Position numbers and translations under genes: made by a program. This document shows positions 45,534 to 53,678 of a DNA stretch of 64,000 bases, in pieces. The notes below the pieces were generated by a model. That model was not told the origin of the DNA. It saw only the letters and a list, made by a program, of their open reading frames with translations, and did not search any database. How positions within the stretch are numbered: position 1 is the first letter of the stretch; every line of letters starts with the position of its first letter. Source of the DNA: Bacteroides faecis MAJ27 (lineage in GTDB: Bacteria; Bacteroidota; Bacteroidia; Bacteroidales; Bacteroidaceae); contig NZ_FNNN01000021.1 of the NCBI RefSeq assembly GCF_900106755.1, forward strand, positions 44,499 to 108,498. The letters run 5' to 3'.

Positions 45534-46673
45534 ATGAAAAAACATTTTCTACTTGCAGGAATTGCCGCGCTGATGCTTGCCGCGTGCAATAACAAGCCGG
45601 CTTCCGAGCTGACTTTATCCGGTCTTGACCCGGCAAAATTTCAAACAGAAGTGAACAATGCCCAAACAGCTCTTTATACCTTAAAGAATAAGGCGGGTAT
45701 GGAAGTATGCATCACTAACTTTGGCGGACGTATCGTATCCATCATGGTGCCCGACAAAAACGGTAAGATGCAGGATGTAGTTTTAGGTTTTGACAGCATT
45801 GCTGATTATATTAATGTACCCAGTGATTTCGGTGCTTCTATCGGCCGTTACGCCAACCGCATCAACCAAGGGCGTTTTGTACTGGACGGAGATACCATCC
45901 AACTGCCGCAAAACAACTTTGGCCACTGTCTGCACGGAGGTCCGAAAGGATGGCAATACCAAGTATACGAAGCCAACCTTATCGATCCGGCAACATTGGA
46001 ACTGACTCTTATCTCTCCGGACGGTGACGCGAATTTCCCCGGAAATGTGACTGCTAAAGTAACCTATCAACTGACAGATGACAATGCCATCGATATCAAA
46101 TACAGCGCTACTACCGACAAAAAGACAATCATCAACATGACCAACCACTCTTACTTCAATCTGGCTGGTGATCCGTCAAAAACATCGACAGACAACATCA
46201 TGTATGTAAATGCAGATTACTATACTCCGGTAGACAGCACCTTCATGACAACCGGCGAAATCGCTCCGGTCAAAGATACTCCGATGGACTTCACTACTCC
46301 GAAAGCGGTAGGCAAAGATATCAACAACTACGACTTCGTCCAACTGAAGAACGGCAACGGATACGACCACAACTGGGTGCTCAACACCAAGGGTGACATC
46401 TCTCAGGTAGCTGCCAGACTGACGTCTCCCGAAACCGGAATCACACTGGAAGTATATACCAACGAACCGGGTATTCAGGTATACACAGGTAACTTCCTCG
46501 ACGGAACCGTAAGCGGAAAGAAAGGTATCGTTTACAACCAACGTGCTTCTGTCTGCCTCGAAACACAACACTACCCCGACAGCCCCAACAAAGCCGACTG
46601 GCCGTCCGTTGTGCTGGAACCGGGACAAACGTACAACAGCGAATGTATCTTTAAATTCTCGATAGAGAAATAA
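45534..46673 (+). CDS. Aldose 1-epimerase, lipoprotein form
   Basis: A 379-residue mutarotase carried on a lipid anchor (Cys18 in LMLAAC), so it works in the periplasm or at the outer membrane. Family motifs are GFDSIADYI, ASIGRYANRINQGRF, LHGGPKGWQYQ, NMTNHSYFNLAGDP (catalytic His) and VCLETQHYPDSPNKADWPS (catalytic Glu). It is the first gene of the arabinose operon and probably speeds anomer conversion of arabinose before uptake by the symporter encoded 25 bases downstream. The cytoplasmic paralogue at 17932-19029 serves the galactose operon. Confidence 0.9.
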   Translation: MKKHFLLAGIAALMLAACNNKPASELTLSGLDPAKFQTEVNNAQTALYTLKNKAGMEVCITNFGGRIVSIMVPDKNGKMQDVVLGFDSIADYINVPSDFGASIGRYANRINQGRFVLDGDTIQLPQNNFGHCLHGGPKGWQYQVYEANLIDPATLELTLISPDGDANFPGNVTAKVTYQLTDDNAIDIKYSATTDKKTIINMTNHSYFNLAGDPSKTSTDNIMYVNADYYTPVDSTFMTTGEIAPVKDTPMDFTTPKAVGKDINNYDFVQLKNGNGYDHNWVLNTKGDISQVAARLTSPETGITLEVYTNEPGIQVYTGNFLDGTVSGKKGIVYNQRASVCLETQHYPDSPNKADWPSVVLEPGQTYNSECIFKFSIEK

Positions 46674-46698
46674 TATTAACTTATAAATCAAATTTATT

Positions 46699-48393
46699 GT
46701 GGAAGCATTAGATTGGCTAGTAATTGGAGTCTTCTTTTTGGCTCTGATAGGTATTATTGTTTGGGTAGTCAGACAAAAACAAAATGACTCGGCAGATTAT
46801 TTCTTAGGCGGACGTGACGCAACATGGCTTGCGATCGGTGCCTCTATCTTCGCATCAAACATCGGTTCGGAACACTTGATCGGCCTGGCGGGAGCAGGAG
46901 CTTCAAGCGGTATGGCGATGGCTCACTGGGAAATTCAGGGATGGATGATCCTGATTCTGGGATGGGTATTCGTACCTTTCTATTCACGAAGCATGGTATA
47001 CACGATGCCGGAATTTCTGGAACGCCGTTACAATCCTCAGTCACGTACCATCTTATCGGTCATTTCTCTGGTAAGTTACGTATTGACCAAAGTAGCGGTT
47101 ACAGTATATGCCGGAGGTCTGGTATTCCAGCAAGTATTCGGTATCAAAGAACTCTGGGGAATTGACTTCTTTTGGATTGCTGCCATCGGACTGGTTGTTC
47201 TCACTGCACTATATACGATCTTCGGTGGTATGAAGTCGGTACTTTATACTTCTGTACTTCAGACTCCGATTCTTCTGTTAGGCTCATTGATTATCCTTGT
47301 TCTCGGTTTCAAAGAACTGGGAGGCTGGGACGAAATGATGAGAGTTTGCGGAGCCGTTACGGTCAATGATTACGGCGATGCCATGACCAACCTGATCCGT
47401 AGCAATGATGACGCGAACTTCCCTTGGCTGGGTGCTTTGATCGGTTCTGCCATTATCGGTTTCTGGTATTGGTGTACTGACCAGTTCATCGTACAGCGTG
47501 TACTTTCGGGAAAGAATGAAAAAGAAGCCCGTCGCGGTACTATCTTCGGTGCTTACCTGAAGCTGTTGCCTGTATTCCTGTTCCTGATTCCGGGTATGAT
47601 TGCTTTCGCATTACATCAAAAATATATCGGTGCCGGTGGCGAAGGTTTCCTCCCGATGCTTGCCAATGGTACTGCCAACGCTGACGCCGCCTTCCCTACC
47701 CTGGTAGCTAAATTGCTTCCTGCCGGTGTGAAAGGTCTGGTAGTATGCGGTATCCTCGCTGCCTTGATGAGTTCGCTGGCTTCACTGTTCAACTCATCTG
47801 CCATGTTGTTTACAATCGACTTCTACAAACGCTTCCGTCCGGAGACTCCGGAAAAGAAACTGGTAGGTATCGGTCAGATAGCAACTGTAGTGATCGTAAT
47901 CCTCGGTATTCTCTGGATTCCTATCATGCGTAGCGTAGGTGACGTACTTTATACTTATTTGCAGGATGTTCAGTCTGTATTGGCTCCGGGTATTGCCGCT
48001 GCCTTCCTGCTGGGTATCTGCTGGAAACGTACTTCTGCCCAAGGTGGTATGTGGGGATTGATCGCCGGTATGGTCATCGGTCTGACTCGTCTGGGTGCCA
48101 AAGTATATTACAGTAACGCAGGTGAAGTGGCAGATTCTACCTTCAAATATTTATTCTACGATATGAACTGGCTGTTCTTCTGCGGATGGATGTTCCTGTT
48201 CTGTATCATCGTAGTTATTGTAGTCAGCCTTGCCACGGAAGCTCCGACAGCGGAAAAGATTCAGGGACTGGTATTCGGCACAGCTACTAAAGAACAAAAA
48301 GCAGCTACCCGTGCAAGCTGGGATCACTGGGATATTATTCATACAGCAATCATCCTTGCTATCACTGCTGCTTTCTACTGGTATTTCTGGTAA
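46699..48393 (+). CDS. Sodium:solute symporter, probable L-arabinose transporter
   Basis: A 564-residue inner-membrane protein of the SSS/SLC5 family with 13-14 hydrophobic segments. SADYFLGGRDATWLAIGASI and SNIGSEHLIGLAGAGASSG are landmarks near the sodium and sugar sites, and VLAALMSSLASLFNS-like sequence (GILAALMSSLASLFNSSAM) is typical of this branch. Context gives arabinose as the likely substrate. Translation begins at GTG 46699: the frame upstream reaches a stop within 15 bases and contains no ATG. The gene lies between mutarotase and araR. Confidence 0.87.
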   Translation: MEALDWLVIGVFFLALIGIIVWVVRQKQNDSADYFLGGRDATWLAIGASIFASNIGSEHLIGLAGAGASSGMAMAHWEIQGWMILILGWVFVPFYSRSMVYTMPEFLERRYNPQSRTILSVISLVSYVLTKVAVTVYAGGLVFQQVFGIKELWGIDFFWIAAIGLVVLTALYTIFGGMKSVLYTSVLQTPILLLGSLIILVLGFKELGGWDEMMRVCGAVTVNDYGDAMTNLIRSNDDANFPWLGALIGSAIIGFWYWCTDQFIVQRVLSGKNEKEARRGTIFGAYLKLLPVFLFLIPGMIAFALHQKYIGAGGEGFLPMLANGTANADAAFPTLVAKLLPAGVKGLVVCGILAALMSSLASLFNSSAMLFTIDFYKRFRPETPEKKLVGIGQIATVVIVILGILWIPIMRSVGDVLYTYLQDVQSVLAPGIAAAFLLGICWKRTSAQGGMWGLIAGMVIGLTRLGAKVYYSNAGEVADSTFKYLFYDMNWLFFCGWMFLFCIIVVIVVSLATEAPTAEKIQGLVFGTATKEQKAATRASWDHWDIIHTAIILAITAAFYWYFW

Positions 48394-48414
48394 TTAAATA
48401 AATTCATTCAAACG

Positions 48415-49092
48415 ATGAAAAACTATTATAGTTCGAATCCTACCTTCTATCTCGGTATCGACTGCATCATCTTCGGTTTTAATGAAGGCGAAATAAGCCT
48501 GCTGCTGCTGAAGAGAAACTTCGAACCGGCAATGGGCGAATGGTCACTGATGGGAGGATTCGTGCAAAAAGACGAAAGCGTGGACGATGCTGCCAAACGT
48601 GTACTAGCTGAACTTACAGGTTTGGAAAACGTATACATGGAACAGGTGGGAGCCTTCGGCGCCATCGACCGCGATCCGGGCGAAAGGGTAGTTTCGATTG
48701 CCTACTATGCGCTGATCAACATCAATGAGTACGACCGCGAACTGGTTCAGAAGCACAATGCTTACTGGGTAAACATCAACGAACTCCCCGCACTGATTTT
48801 CGACCATCCGGAGATGGTCGATAAAGCACGGGAGATGATGAAACAGAAAGCATCTGTCGAGCCTATCGGATTCAACCTGTTGCCGAAGCTGTTCACACTG
48901 TCCCAACTGCAAAGTCTCTACGAAGCTATTTACGGCGAACCGATGGACAAACGGAATTTCCGCAAGCGTGTCGCAGAAATGGACTTTATCGAAAAGACGG
49001 ATAAAATAGATAAACTGGGTTCCAAACGGGGTGCAGCCTTGTATAAATTCAACGGCAAAGCCTACCGCAAGGACCCGAAATTTAAATTATAA
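48415..49092 (+). CDS. araR: AraR-type Nudix-related transcriptional regulator
   Basis: A 225-residue repressor-like protein with a Nudix domain (about 1-150) and a C-terminal winged helix (about 155-225, KRNFRKRVAEMDFIEKTD). The Nudix box is degenerate: G48, E54, R62, E66 and G69 are kept, but the Glu positions 63 and 67 are Val and Leu. The domain is therefore unlikely to hydrolyse nucleotides and more likely binds a sugar effector. Nudix-type AraR proteins of Bacteroides repress arabinose genes and release DNA with arabinose. It is in the operon it probably controls, between the transporter and araD. Candidate operators are at 45454-45492 and 30738-30752. Confidence 0.9.
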   Translation: MKNYYSSNPTFYLGIDCIIFGFNEGEISLLLLKRNFEPAMGEWSLMGGFVQKDESVDDAAKRVLAELTGLENVYMEQVGAFGAIDRDPGERVVSIAYYALININEYDRELVQKHNAYWVNINELPALIFDHPEMVDKAREMMKQKASVEPIGFNLLPKLFTLSQLQSLYEAIYGEPMDKRNFRKRVAEMDFIEKTDKIDKLGSKRGAALYKFNGKAYRKDPKFKL

Positions 49093-49097
49093 TCAAT

Positions 49098-49781
49098 ATG
49101 CTGGAAGAACTGAAAGAAAAAGTATTTCATGCCAATCTCGAATTGGTGAAGCATGGATTAGTCATCTTCACATGGGGAAATGTTTCTGCCATCGACCACG
49201 AGACGGGACTGGTAGTCATCAAACCCAGTGGAGTCAGTTATGATGATATGAAAGCGGAAGATATGGTAGTAGTGGACCTGGATGGCAAAGTCGTCGAAGG
49301 ACGGCTGAAGCCATCCTCAGATACTCCTACTCACGTGGTACTCTACAAAGCATTCCCCGAAATCGGCGGAGTGGTACACACCCACTCTACTTATGCTACC
49401 GCATGGGCGCAAGCCGGTTGTGACATTCCTAATATCGGAACAACTCACGCTGATTATTTCCATGATGCCATCCCTTGCACAGCGGACATGACGGAAGCTG
49501 AAGTAAAAGGTGCCTATGAACTGGAAACCGGAAACGTGATCGTAAAACGTTTCGAAGGCCTGAACCCTGTACATACACCGGGAGTATTGGTCAAGAATCA
49601 TGGGCCTTTCTCTTGGGGAAAAGATGCACATGATGCAGTACACAATGCAGTAGTGATGGAACAAGTTGCCAAAATGGCAAGTATTGCCTATGCTGTAAAT
49701 CCGAATTTAACAATGAACCCGCTGCTGATAGAGAAACACTTCAGCCGCAAGCATGGTCCGAACGCTTACTACGGACAATAA
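49098..49781 (+). CDS. araD: L-ribulose-5-phosphate 4-epimerase
   Basis: A 227-residue class II aldolase-fold enzyme that converts L-ribulose-5-phosphate to D-xylulose-5-phosphate. Visible sites are TWGNVSAID, KPSGVSYDD, the zinc histidines in VHTHSTYATAWAQAG, TTHADYFHDAIPC and LVKNHGPFSWG. Length matches AraD. It starts 5 bases after araR. Downstream, a four-helix-bundle gene with flanking repeats separates it from araA, which is unusual for an arabinose operon. Confidence 0.95.
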   Translation: MLEELKEKVFHANLELVKHGLVIFTWGNVSAIDHETGLVVIKPSGVSYDDMKAEDMVVVDLDGKVVEGRLKPSSDTPTHVVLYKAFPEIGGVVHTHSTYATAWAQAGCDIPNIGTTHADYFHDAIPCTADMTEAEVKGAYELETGNVIVKRFEGLNPVHTPGVLVKNHGPFSWGKDAHDAVHNAVVMEQVAKMASIAYAVNPNLTMNPLLIEKHFSRKHGPNAYYGQ

Positions 49782-49784
49782 AAT

Positions 49785-49816
49785 AATTGACAATTGACAG
49801 TTGACAATTGACAATT
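49785..49816 (+). repeat. Left heptamer array (AATTGAC)n of the inserted element
   Basis: Four copies of a 7-base unit AATTGAC (the third is AGTTGAC) plus AATT. The reverse-complement array is at 50221-50251. The array begins 3 bases after the araD stop and ends just before the ATG at 49818. Together the arrays could form a 31-bp RNA stem with one G-U pair. Confidence 0.85.
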
Positions 49817-49817
49817 A

Positions 49818-50180
49818 ATGCGAGAGGACATGAAGGATAATGTAGTAAAAGATAAAAGTTTGGAGTTCGCTGTTCGGATTGTGAATTTATATAAGTTTTT
49901 AGTAAATGAACAAAAGGAGTTTGTGATGAGTAAGCAAATATTGCGATCCGGGACCAGTATTGGTGCCAATATTCGTGAGGCTGAGCAAGCACAAAGTCGG
50001 GCTGATTTTATTAATAAGTTGAATATAGCACTTAAGGAAGCGAACGAAACAGAGTATTGGCTGGAATTATTGATTAGAACAGAGTATATCACTCGGGAAC
50101 AATATGAGAGCATCAATAATGACAGCACAGAAATAAACAAATTATTAATATCTATAATTAAAACAACAAAAAACTATTAA
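49818..50180 (+). CDS. Four-helix-bundle protein (23S rRNA intervening-sequence type)
   Basis: A 120-residue, highly charged, all-helical protein. The central motif RSGTSIGANIREAEQAQS (residues 43-60), then ADFINKLNIALKEANETEYW, is characteristic of the TIGR02436/S23 family found in intervening sequences of bacterial rRNA genes and in many Bacteroidetes intergenic sites. Its function is unknown; relatives include the accessory protein Avd of diversity-generating retroelements, but no reverse transcriptase or variable repeat is present. It is enclosed by inverted heptamer arrays and splits araD from araA. ATG 49818 follows the left array directly; an ATG four codons later is equally plausible. 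Confidence 0.85.
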   Translation: MREDMKDNVVKDKSLEFAVRIVNLYKFLVNEQKEFVMSKQILRSGTSIGANIREAEQAQSRADFINKLNIALKEANETEYWLELLIRTEYITREQYESINNDSTEINKLLISIIKTTKNY

Positions 50181-50220
50181 TAATAACCCGCAATTGCCAT
50201 TTGACTTTCGACATTCTCTC

Positions 50221-50251
50221 ATTGTCAATTGTCAATTGTCAATTGTCAATT
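50221..50251 (-). repeat. Right heptamer array of the inserted element
   Basis: Tandem GTCAATT units (reverse complement of AATTGAC), four complete or nearly complete copies, ending 9 bases before the araA ATG. It is the inverted partner of 49785-49816. The element between the outer ends is 467 bases. Confidence 0.85.
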
Positions 50252-50260
50252 CAATAAATT

Positions 50261-51790
50261 ATGAATAACGTATTTGATCAGTATGAAGTATGGTTCGTAA
50301 CAGGAGCACAGCTCTTGTACGGAGGTGATGCAGTAATCGCAGTAGACGCACACTCTAACGAAATGGTTAACGGTCTGAATGAATCGGGCAAACTTCCTGT
50401 TAAAGTAGTATACAAAGGAACGGCCAACTCTTCTAAAGAGGTGGAAGCTGTATTCAAAGCAGCCAACAACGATGACAAATGTGTAGGCGTCATCACTTGG
50501 ATGCATACTTTCTCTCCTGCTAAAATGTGGATTCATGGTCTGCAACAATTAAAGAAACCATTGCTGCACCTGCATACTCAGTTCAACAAGGAAATTCCTT
50601 GGGATACAATGGATATGGACTTTATGAATCTGAACCAGTCAGCTCACGGCGACCGCGAGTTCGGACATATCTGTACCCGTATGCGCATCCGTCGCAAAGT
50701 AGTGGTAGGCTACTGGAAAGAAGAAGAAACATTGCATAAGATTGCTGTCTGGATGCGTGTTTGCGCAGGTTGGGCTGACTCTCAGGATATGCTGATCATC
50801 CGTTTCGGCGATCAGATGAATAATGTAGCCGTAACCGATGGTGACAAGGTAGAAGCAGAACAACGCATGGGCTATCATGTGGATTACTGTCCGGCAAGCG
50901 AACTGATGGAATATCACAAAGAAATCAAAGATGCTGATGTAGATGCTTTGGTAGCTACTTACTTCAATGATTACGATCACGACGCTTCTCTGGAAGACAA
51001 ATCAACCGAAGCTTATCAGAAAGTATGGAATGCTGCCAAAGCCGAACTGGCTCTCCGTGCTATCCTCAAAGCGAAAGGCGCCAAAGGATTCACTACCAAC
51101 TTTGACGATCTGGGTCAGACTGACGGTAGCTATTTCGATCAGATTCCGGGACTGGCTTCTCAACGCCTGATGGCAGAAGGCTACGGATTCGGTGCTGAAG
51201 GCGACTGGAAATCGGCTGCTCTTTATCGTACTGTATGGGTAATGAATCAAGGACTTCCGAAAGGCTGTTCATTCCTCGAAGACTATACACTGAACTTTGA
51301 TGGTGCCAACAGTTCTATCCTACAGTCACATATGTTGGAGATCTGTCCGCTTATCGCAGCTAACAAGCCTCGTCTGGAAGTACACTTCCTCGGCATAGGT
51401 ATCCGTAAGAGCCAGACTGCCCGTCTTGTGTTCACTTCAAAGACAGGAACAGGCTGCACCGCAACTGTAGTGGATATGGGTAACCGTTTCCGTCTGATCG
51501 TAAACGATGTAGAATGTATCGAACCGAAACCACTTCCGAAATTGCCGGTTGCTTCCGCACTCTGGATTCCGATGCCTAACCTCGAAGTAGGTGCAGGCGC
51601 ATGGATTCTGGCCGGTGGAACTCACCACTCTTGCTTCTCATACGACCTGACAGCAGAATACTGGGAAGATTATGCAGAAATCGCAGGCATCGAAATGGTA
51701 CATATCAATAAAGATACGACTATCAGCTGCTTCAAGAAAGAACTTCGCATGAATGAAGTATATTACATGCTGAACAAAGCGCTTTGCTAA
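50261..51790 (+). CDS. araA: L-arabinose isomerase
   Basis: A 509-residue cytoplasmic enzyme that converts L-arabinose to L-ribulose with a divalent metal. It begins FDQYEVWFVTGAQLLYGG, has MHTFSPAKMWIHGLQ, and contains the metal-binding Glu and His residues in SFLEDYTLNF and SHMLEICP and later GGTHHSCFSY. Length is the usual 500. Its ATG follows the right heptamer array by only 9 bases, so expression depends on read-through across the inserted element or on RNA processing there. A hairpin terminator follows. Confidence 0.95.
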   Translation: MNNVFDQYEVWFVTGAQLLYGGDAVIAVDAHSNEMVNGLNESGKLPVKVVYKGTANSSKEVEAVFKAANNDDKCVGVITWMHTFSPAKMWIHGLQQLKKPLLHLHTQFNKEIPWDTMDMDFMNLNQSAHGDREFGHICTRMRIRRKVVVGYWKEEETLHKIAVWMRVCAGWADSQDMLIIRFGDQMNNVAVTDGDKVEAEQRMGYHVDYCPASELMEYHKEIKDADVDALVATYFNDYDHDASLEDKSTEAYQKVWNAAKAELALRAILKAKGAKGFTTNFDDLGQTDGSYFDQIPGLASQRLMAEGYGFGAEGDWKSAALYRTVWVMNQGLPKGCSFLEDYTLNFDGANSSILQSHMLEICPLIAANKPRLEVHFLGIGIRKSQTARLVFTSKTGTGCTATVVDMGNRFRLIVNDVECIEPKPLPKLPVASALWIPMPNLEVGAGAWILAGGTHHSCFSYDLTAEYWEDYAEIAGIEMVHINKDTTISCFKKELRMNEVYYMLNKALC

Positions 51791-51819
51791 AAACCAATCA
51801 CTGAGTCCACTTAAAAAAA

Positions 51820-51850
51820 TCGGTACCATCTCCATTGGTACCGACTTTTT
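51820..51850 (+). terminator. Rho-independent terminator after araA
   Basis: Arms TCGGTACCA (51820-51828) and TGGTACCGA (51836-51844) form a 9-bp perfect stem with a 7-base loop, followed by C and a run of five T. It suggests that the kinase gene downstream has its own promoter or relies on partial read-through. Confidence 0.85.
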
Positions 51851-51978
51851 AGTCACACACAGTATGGATACTGGCGACTTTTAATTCAACCCGAGTTAAA
51901 GACACTTCCGCCTTTTGAAAGCAGACTCAGTTTTTGTTCTCCACACTTATTGTTATACCTTAAAATATCGGTTTCAAC

Positions 51979-53574
51979 ATGAAATTAGATGCAAAATCAA
52001 CCATAGAGACAGGTAAAGCCATCCTTGGCATAGAACTCGGTTCTACACGAATAAAAGCTGTTCTGATTGACCAGGAAAACAAACCTATCGCTCAAGGCAG
52101 CCACACATGGGAAAATCAACTGGTCAACGGACTTTGGACTTACAGCATTGATGCCATCTGGTCCGGACTGCAAGATTGCTACACCGACCTCCGCTCCAAC
52201 GTGAAGAAATTATACGACACAGAGATCGAAACTCTGGCAGCCATCGGTGTCAGCGCCATGATGCATGGTTACATGCCTTTCAATGAAAAAGAAGAAATCC
52301 TCGTGCCTTTCCGCACTTGGAGAAATACCAATACAGGCCGTGCTGCGGCAGAATTATCCGAATTATTTGTCTATAACATCCCTTTGAGATGGAGCATTTC
52401 TCATTTGTACCAGGCTATTCTGGACAACGAAGCGCACGTCAAAGACATCAAGTTCCTGACAACTCTTGCAGGTTATGTACATTGGCAGATAACAGGCGAA
52501 AAGGTGTTGGGCATTGGTGACGCATCGGGTATGCTCCCCATAGATCCGACTACCAACAACTATTCCGCCGAAATGGTGGCCAAATTCGACAATCTGATTG
52601 CTTCGAAAGAATACAGTTGGAAACTGGAAGACATTCTGCCCAAAGTATTGTCGGCTGGTGAAAATGCCGGTGTCCTCACACCGGAAGGCTGTAAAAAGCT
52701 TGATGCATCCGGTTATCTGAAGGCAGGAATACCGGTCTGCCCGCCGGAAGGAGACGCAGGCACCGGCATGGTAGCAACCAACGCCGTCAAGCAACGCACC
52801 GGCAACGTATCGGCAGGTACTTCTTCTTTCTCTATGATCGTATTGGAAAAAGAATTGTCGAAGCCATACGAAATGATCGACATGGTCACCACTCCCGACG
52901 GAAACCTCGTAGCCATGGTACATTGCAACAACTGTACTTCGGATCTTAACGCATGGGTCAACCTGTTCAAAGAATACCAGGAACTTCTGGGTATACCTGT
53001 AGATATGGATGAACTCTACGGCAAACTTTATAACATTGCCCTCACCGGTGATACCGATTGCGGTGGTCTCCTCTCCTACAACTACATTTCAGGTGAACCT
53101 GTAACGGGACTTGCCGAAGGAAGACCTTTGTTCGTACGTTCGGCCAATGACAAGTTCAACCTTGCAAACTTTATGCGGGCTCATTTGTACGCCTCAGTCG
53201 GAGTTCTCAAGATTGGCAACGACATCTTGTTCAACGAAGAAAAGATCAAAGTCGACAGAATCACAGGCCACGGAGGATTGTTCAGAACCAAAGGAGTCGG
53301 TCAAAGAGTACTTGCAGCAGCCATCAACTCGCCCATATCTGTTATGGAAACAGCCGGTGAAGGCGGTGCATGGGGAATTGCCCTGCTGGGTTCTTACCTG
53401 GTAAACAATAAAAAGGGTCAATCTCTTGCCGATTTCCTGGATGAAAGTGTATTTGTCAGCGATGCTGGTGTCGAGGTATCACCCACCCCCGAAGATGTAG
53501 CCGGCTTCAACACATACATCGAAAGCTACAAGGCAGGTTTGCCTATAGAAGAAGCAGCCGTCAAATTCAAATAA
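51979..53574 (+). CDS. FGGY-family sugar kinase, probable L-ribulokinase
   Basis: A 531-residue kinase of the XylB-like FGGY group. The first phosphate loop is GIELGSTRIKAVLID, the second GNVSAGTSSFSMIV, and GGLFRTKGVGQRVLAAAINS near the C-terminus is the adenosine region. Its place between araA and arabinan-degrading enzymes indicates L-ribulose as substrate, giving L-ribulose-5-phosphate for AraD. It does not look like the classical enterobacterial AraB, and no other ribulokinase is in the window. Xylulokinase activity is the alternative. No clear -7 box was seen in the 188 bases upstream. Confidence 0.82.
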   Translation: MKLDAKSTIETGKAILGIELGSTRIKAVLIDQENKPIAQGSHTWENQLVNGLWTYSIDAIWSGLQDCYTDLRSNVKKLYDTEIETLAAIGVSAMMHGYMPFNEKEEILVPFRTWRNTNTGRAAAELSELFVYNIPLRWSISHLYQAILDNEAHVKDIKFLTTLAGYVHWQITGEKVLGIGDASGMLPIDPTTNNYSAEMVAKFDNLIASKEYSWKLEDILPKVLSAGENAGVLTPEGCKKLDASGYLKAGIPVCPPEGDAGTGMVATNAVKQRTGNVSAGTSSFSMIVLEKELSKPYEMIDMVTTPDGNLVAMVHCNNCTSDLNAWVNLFKEYQELLGIPVDMDELYGKLYNIALTGDTDCGGLLSYNYISGEPVTGLAEGRPLFVRSANDKFNLANFMRAHLYASVGVLKIGNDILFNEEKIKVDRITGHGGLFRTKGVGQRVLAAAINSPISVMETAGEGGAWGIALLGSYLVNNKKGQSLADFLDESVFVSDAGVEVSPTPEDVAGFNTYIESYKAGLPIEEAAVKFK

Positions 53575-53638
53575 GCGGCTTCACGGAGACCTTTCTCCCC
53601 CTTTCCCTGAATTTAGTATTAACATAAATATCCTCATT

Positions 53639-53659
53639 CCCTCTCCTTTTTGGAGGGGG
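53639..53659 (+). other. C/G-rich hairpin just before the GH146 gene
   Basis: A CCCTCTCC run, five T and a GGAGGGGG run form a short imperfect hairpin about 20 bases before the ATG at 53679. With nearby CCCTGA and TCAGGG tracts it could fold the leader. It could weaken ribosome access or mark a dispersed repeat; no function is claimed. Confidence 0.4.
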
Positions 53660-53678
53660 TCAGGGGGAAGCTATTATC

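Noticed and set aside
49785..50251. Diversity-generating retroelement (the four-helix protein resembles Avd)
   Set aside because: No reverse transcriptase, template repeat or variable repeat is present nearby; the S23/TIGR02436 family is a closer match.
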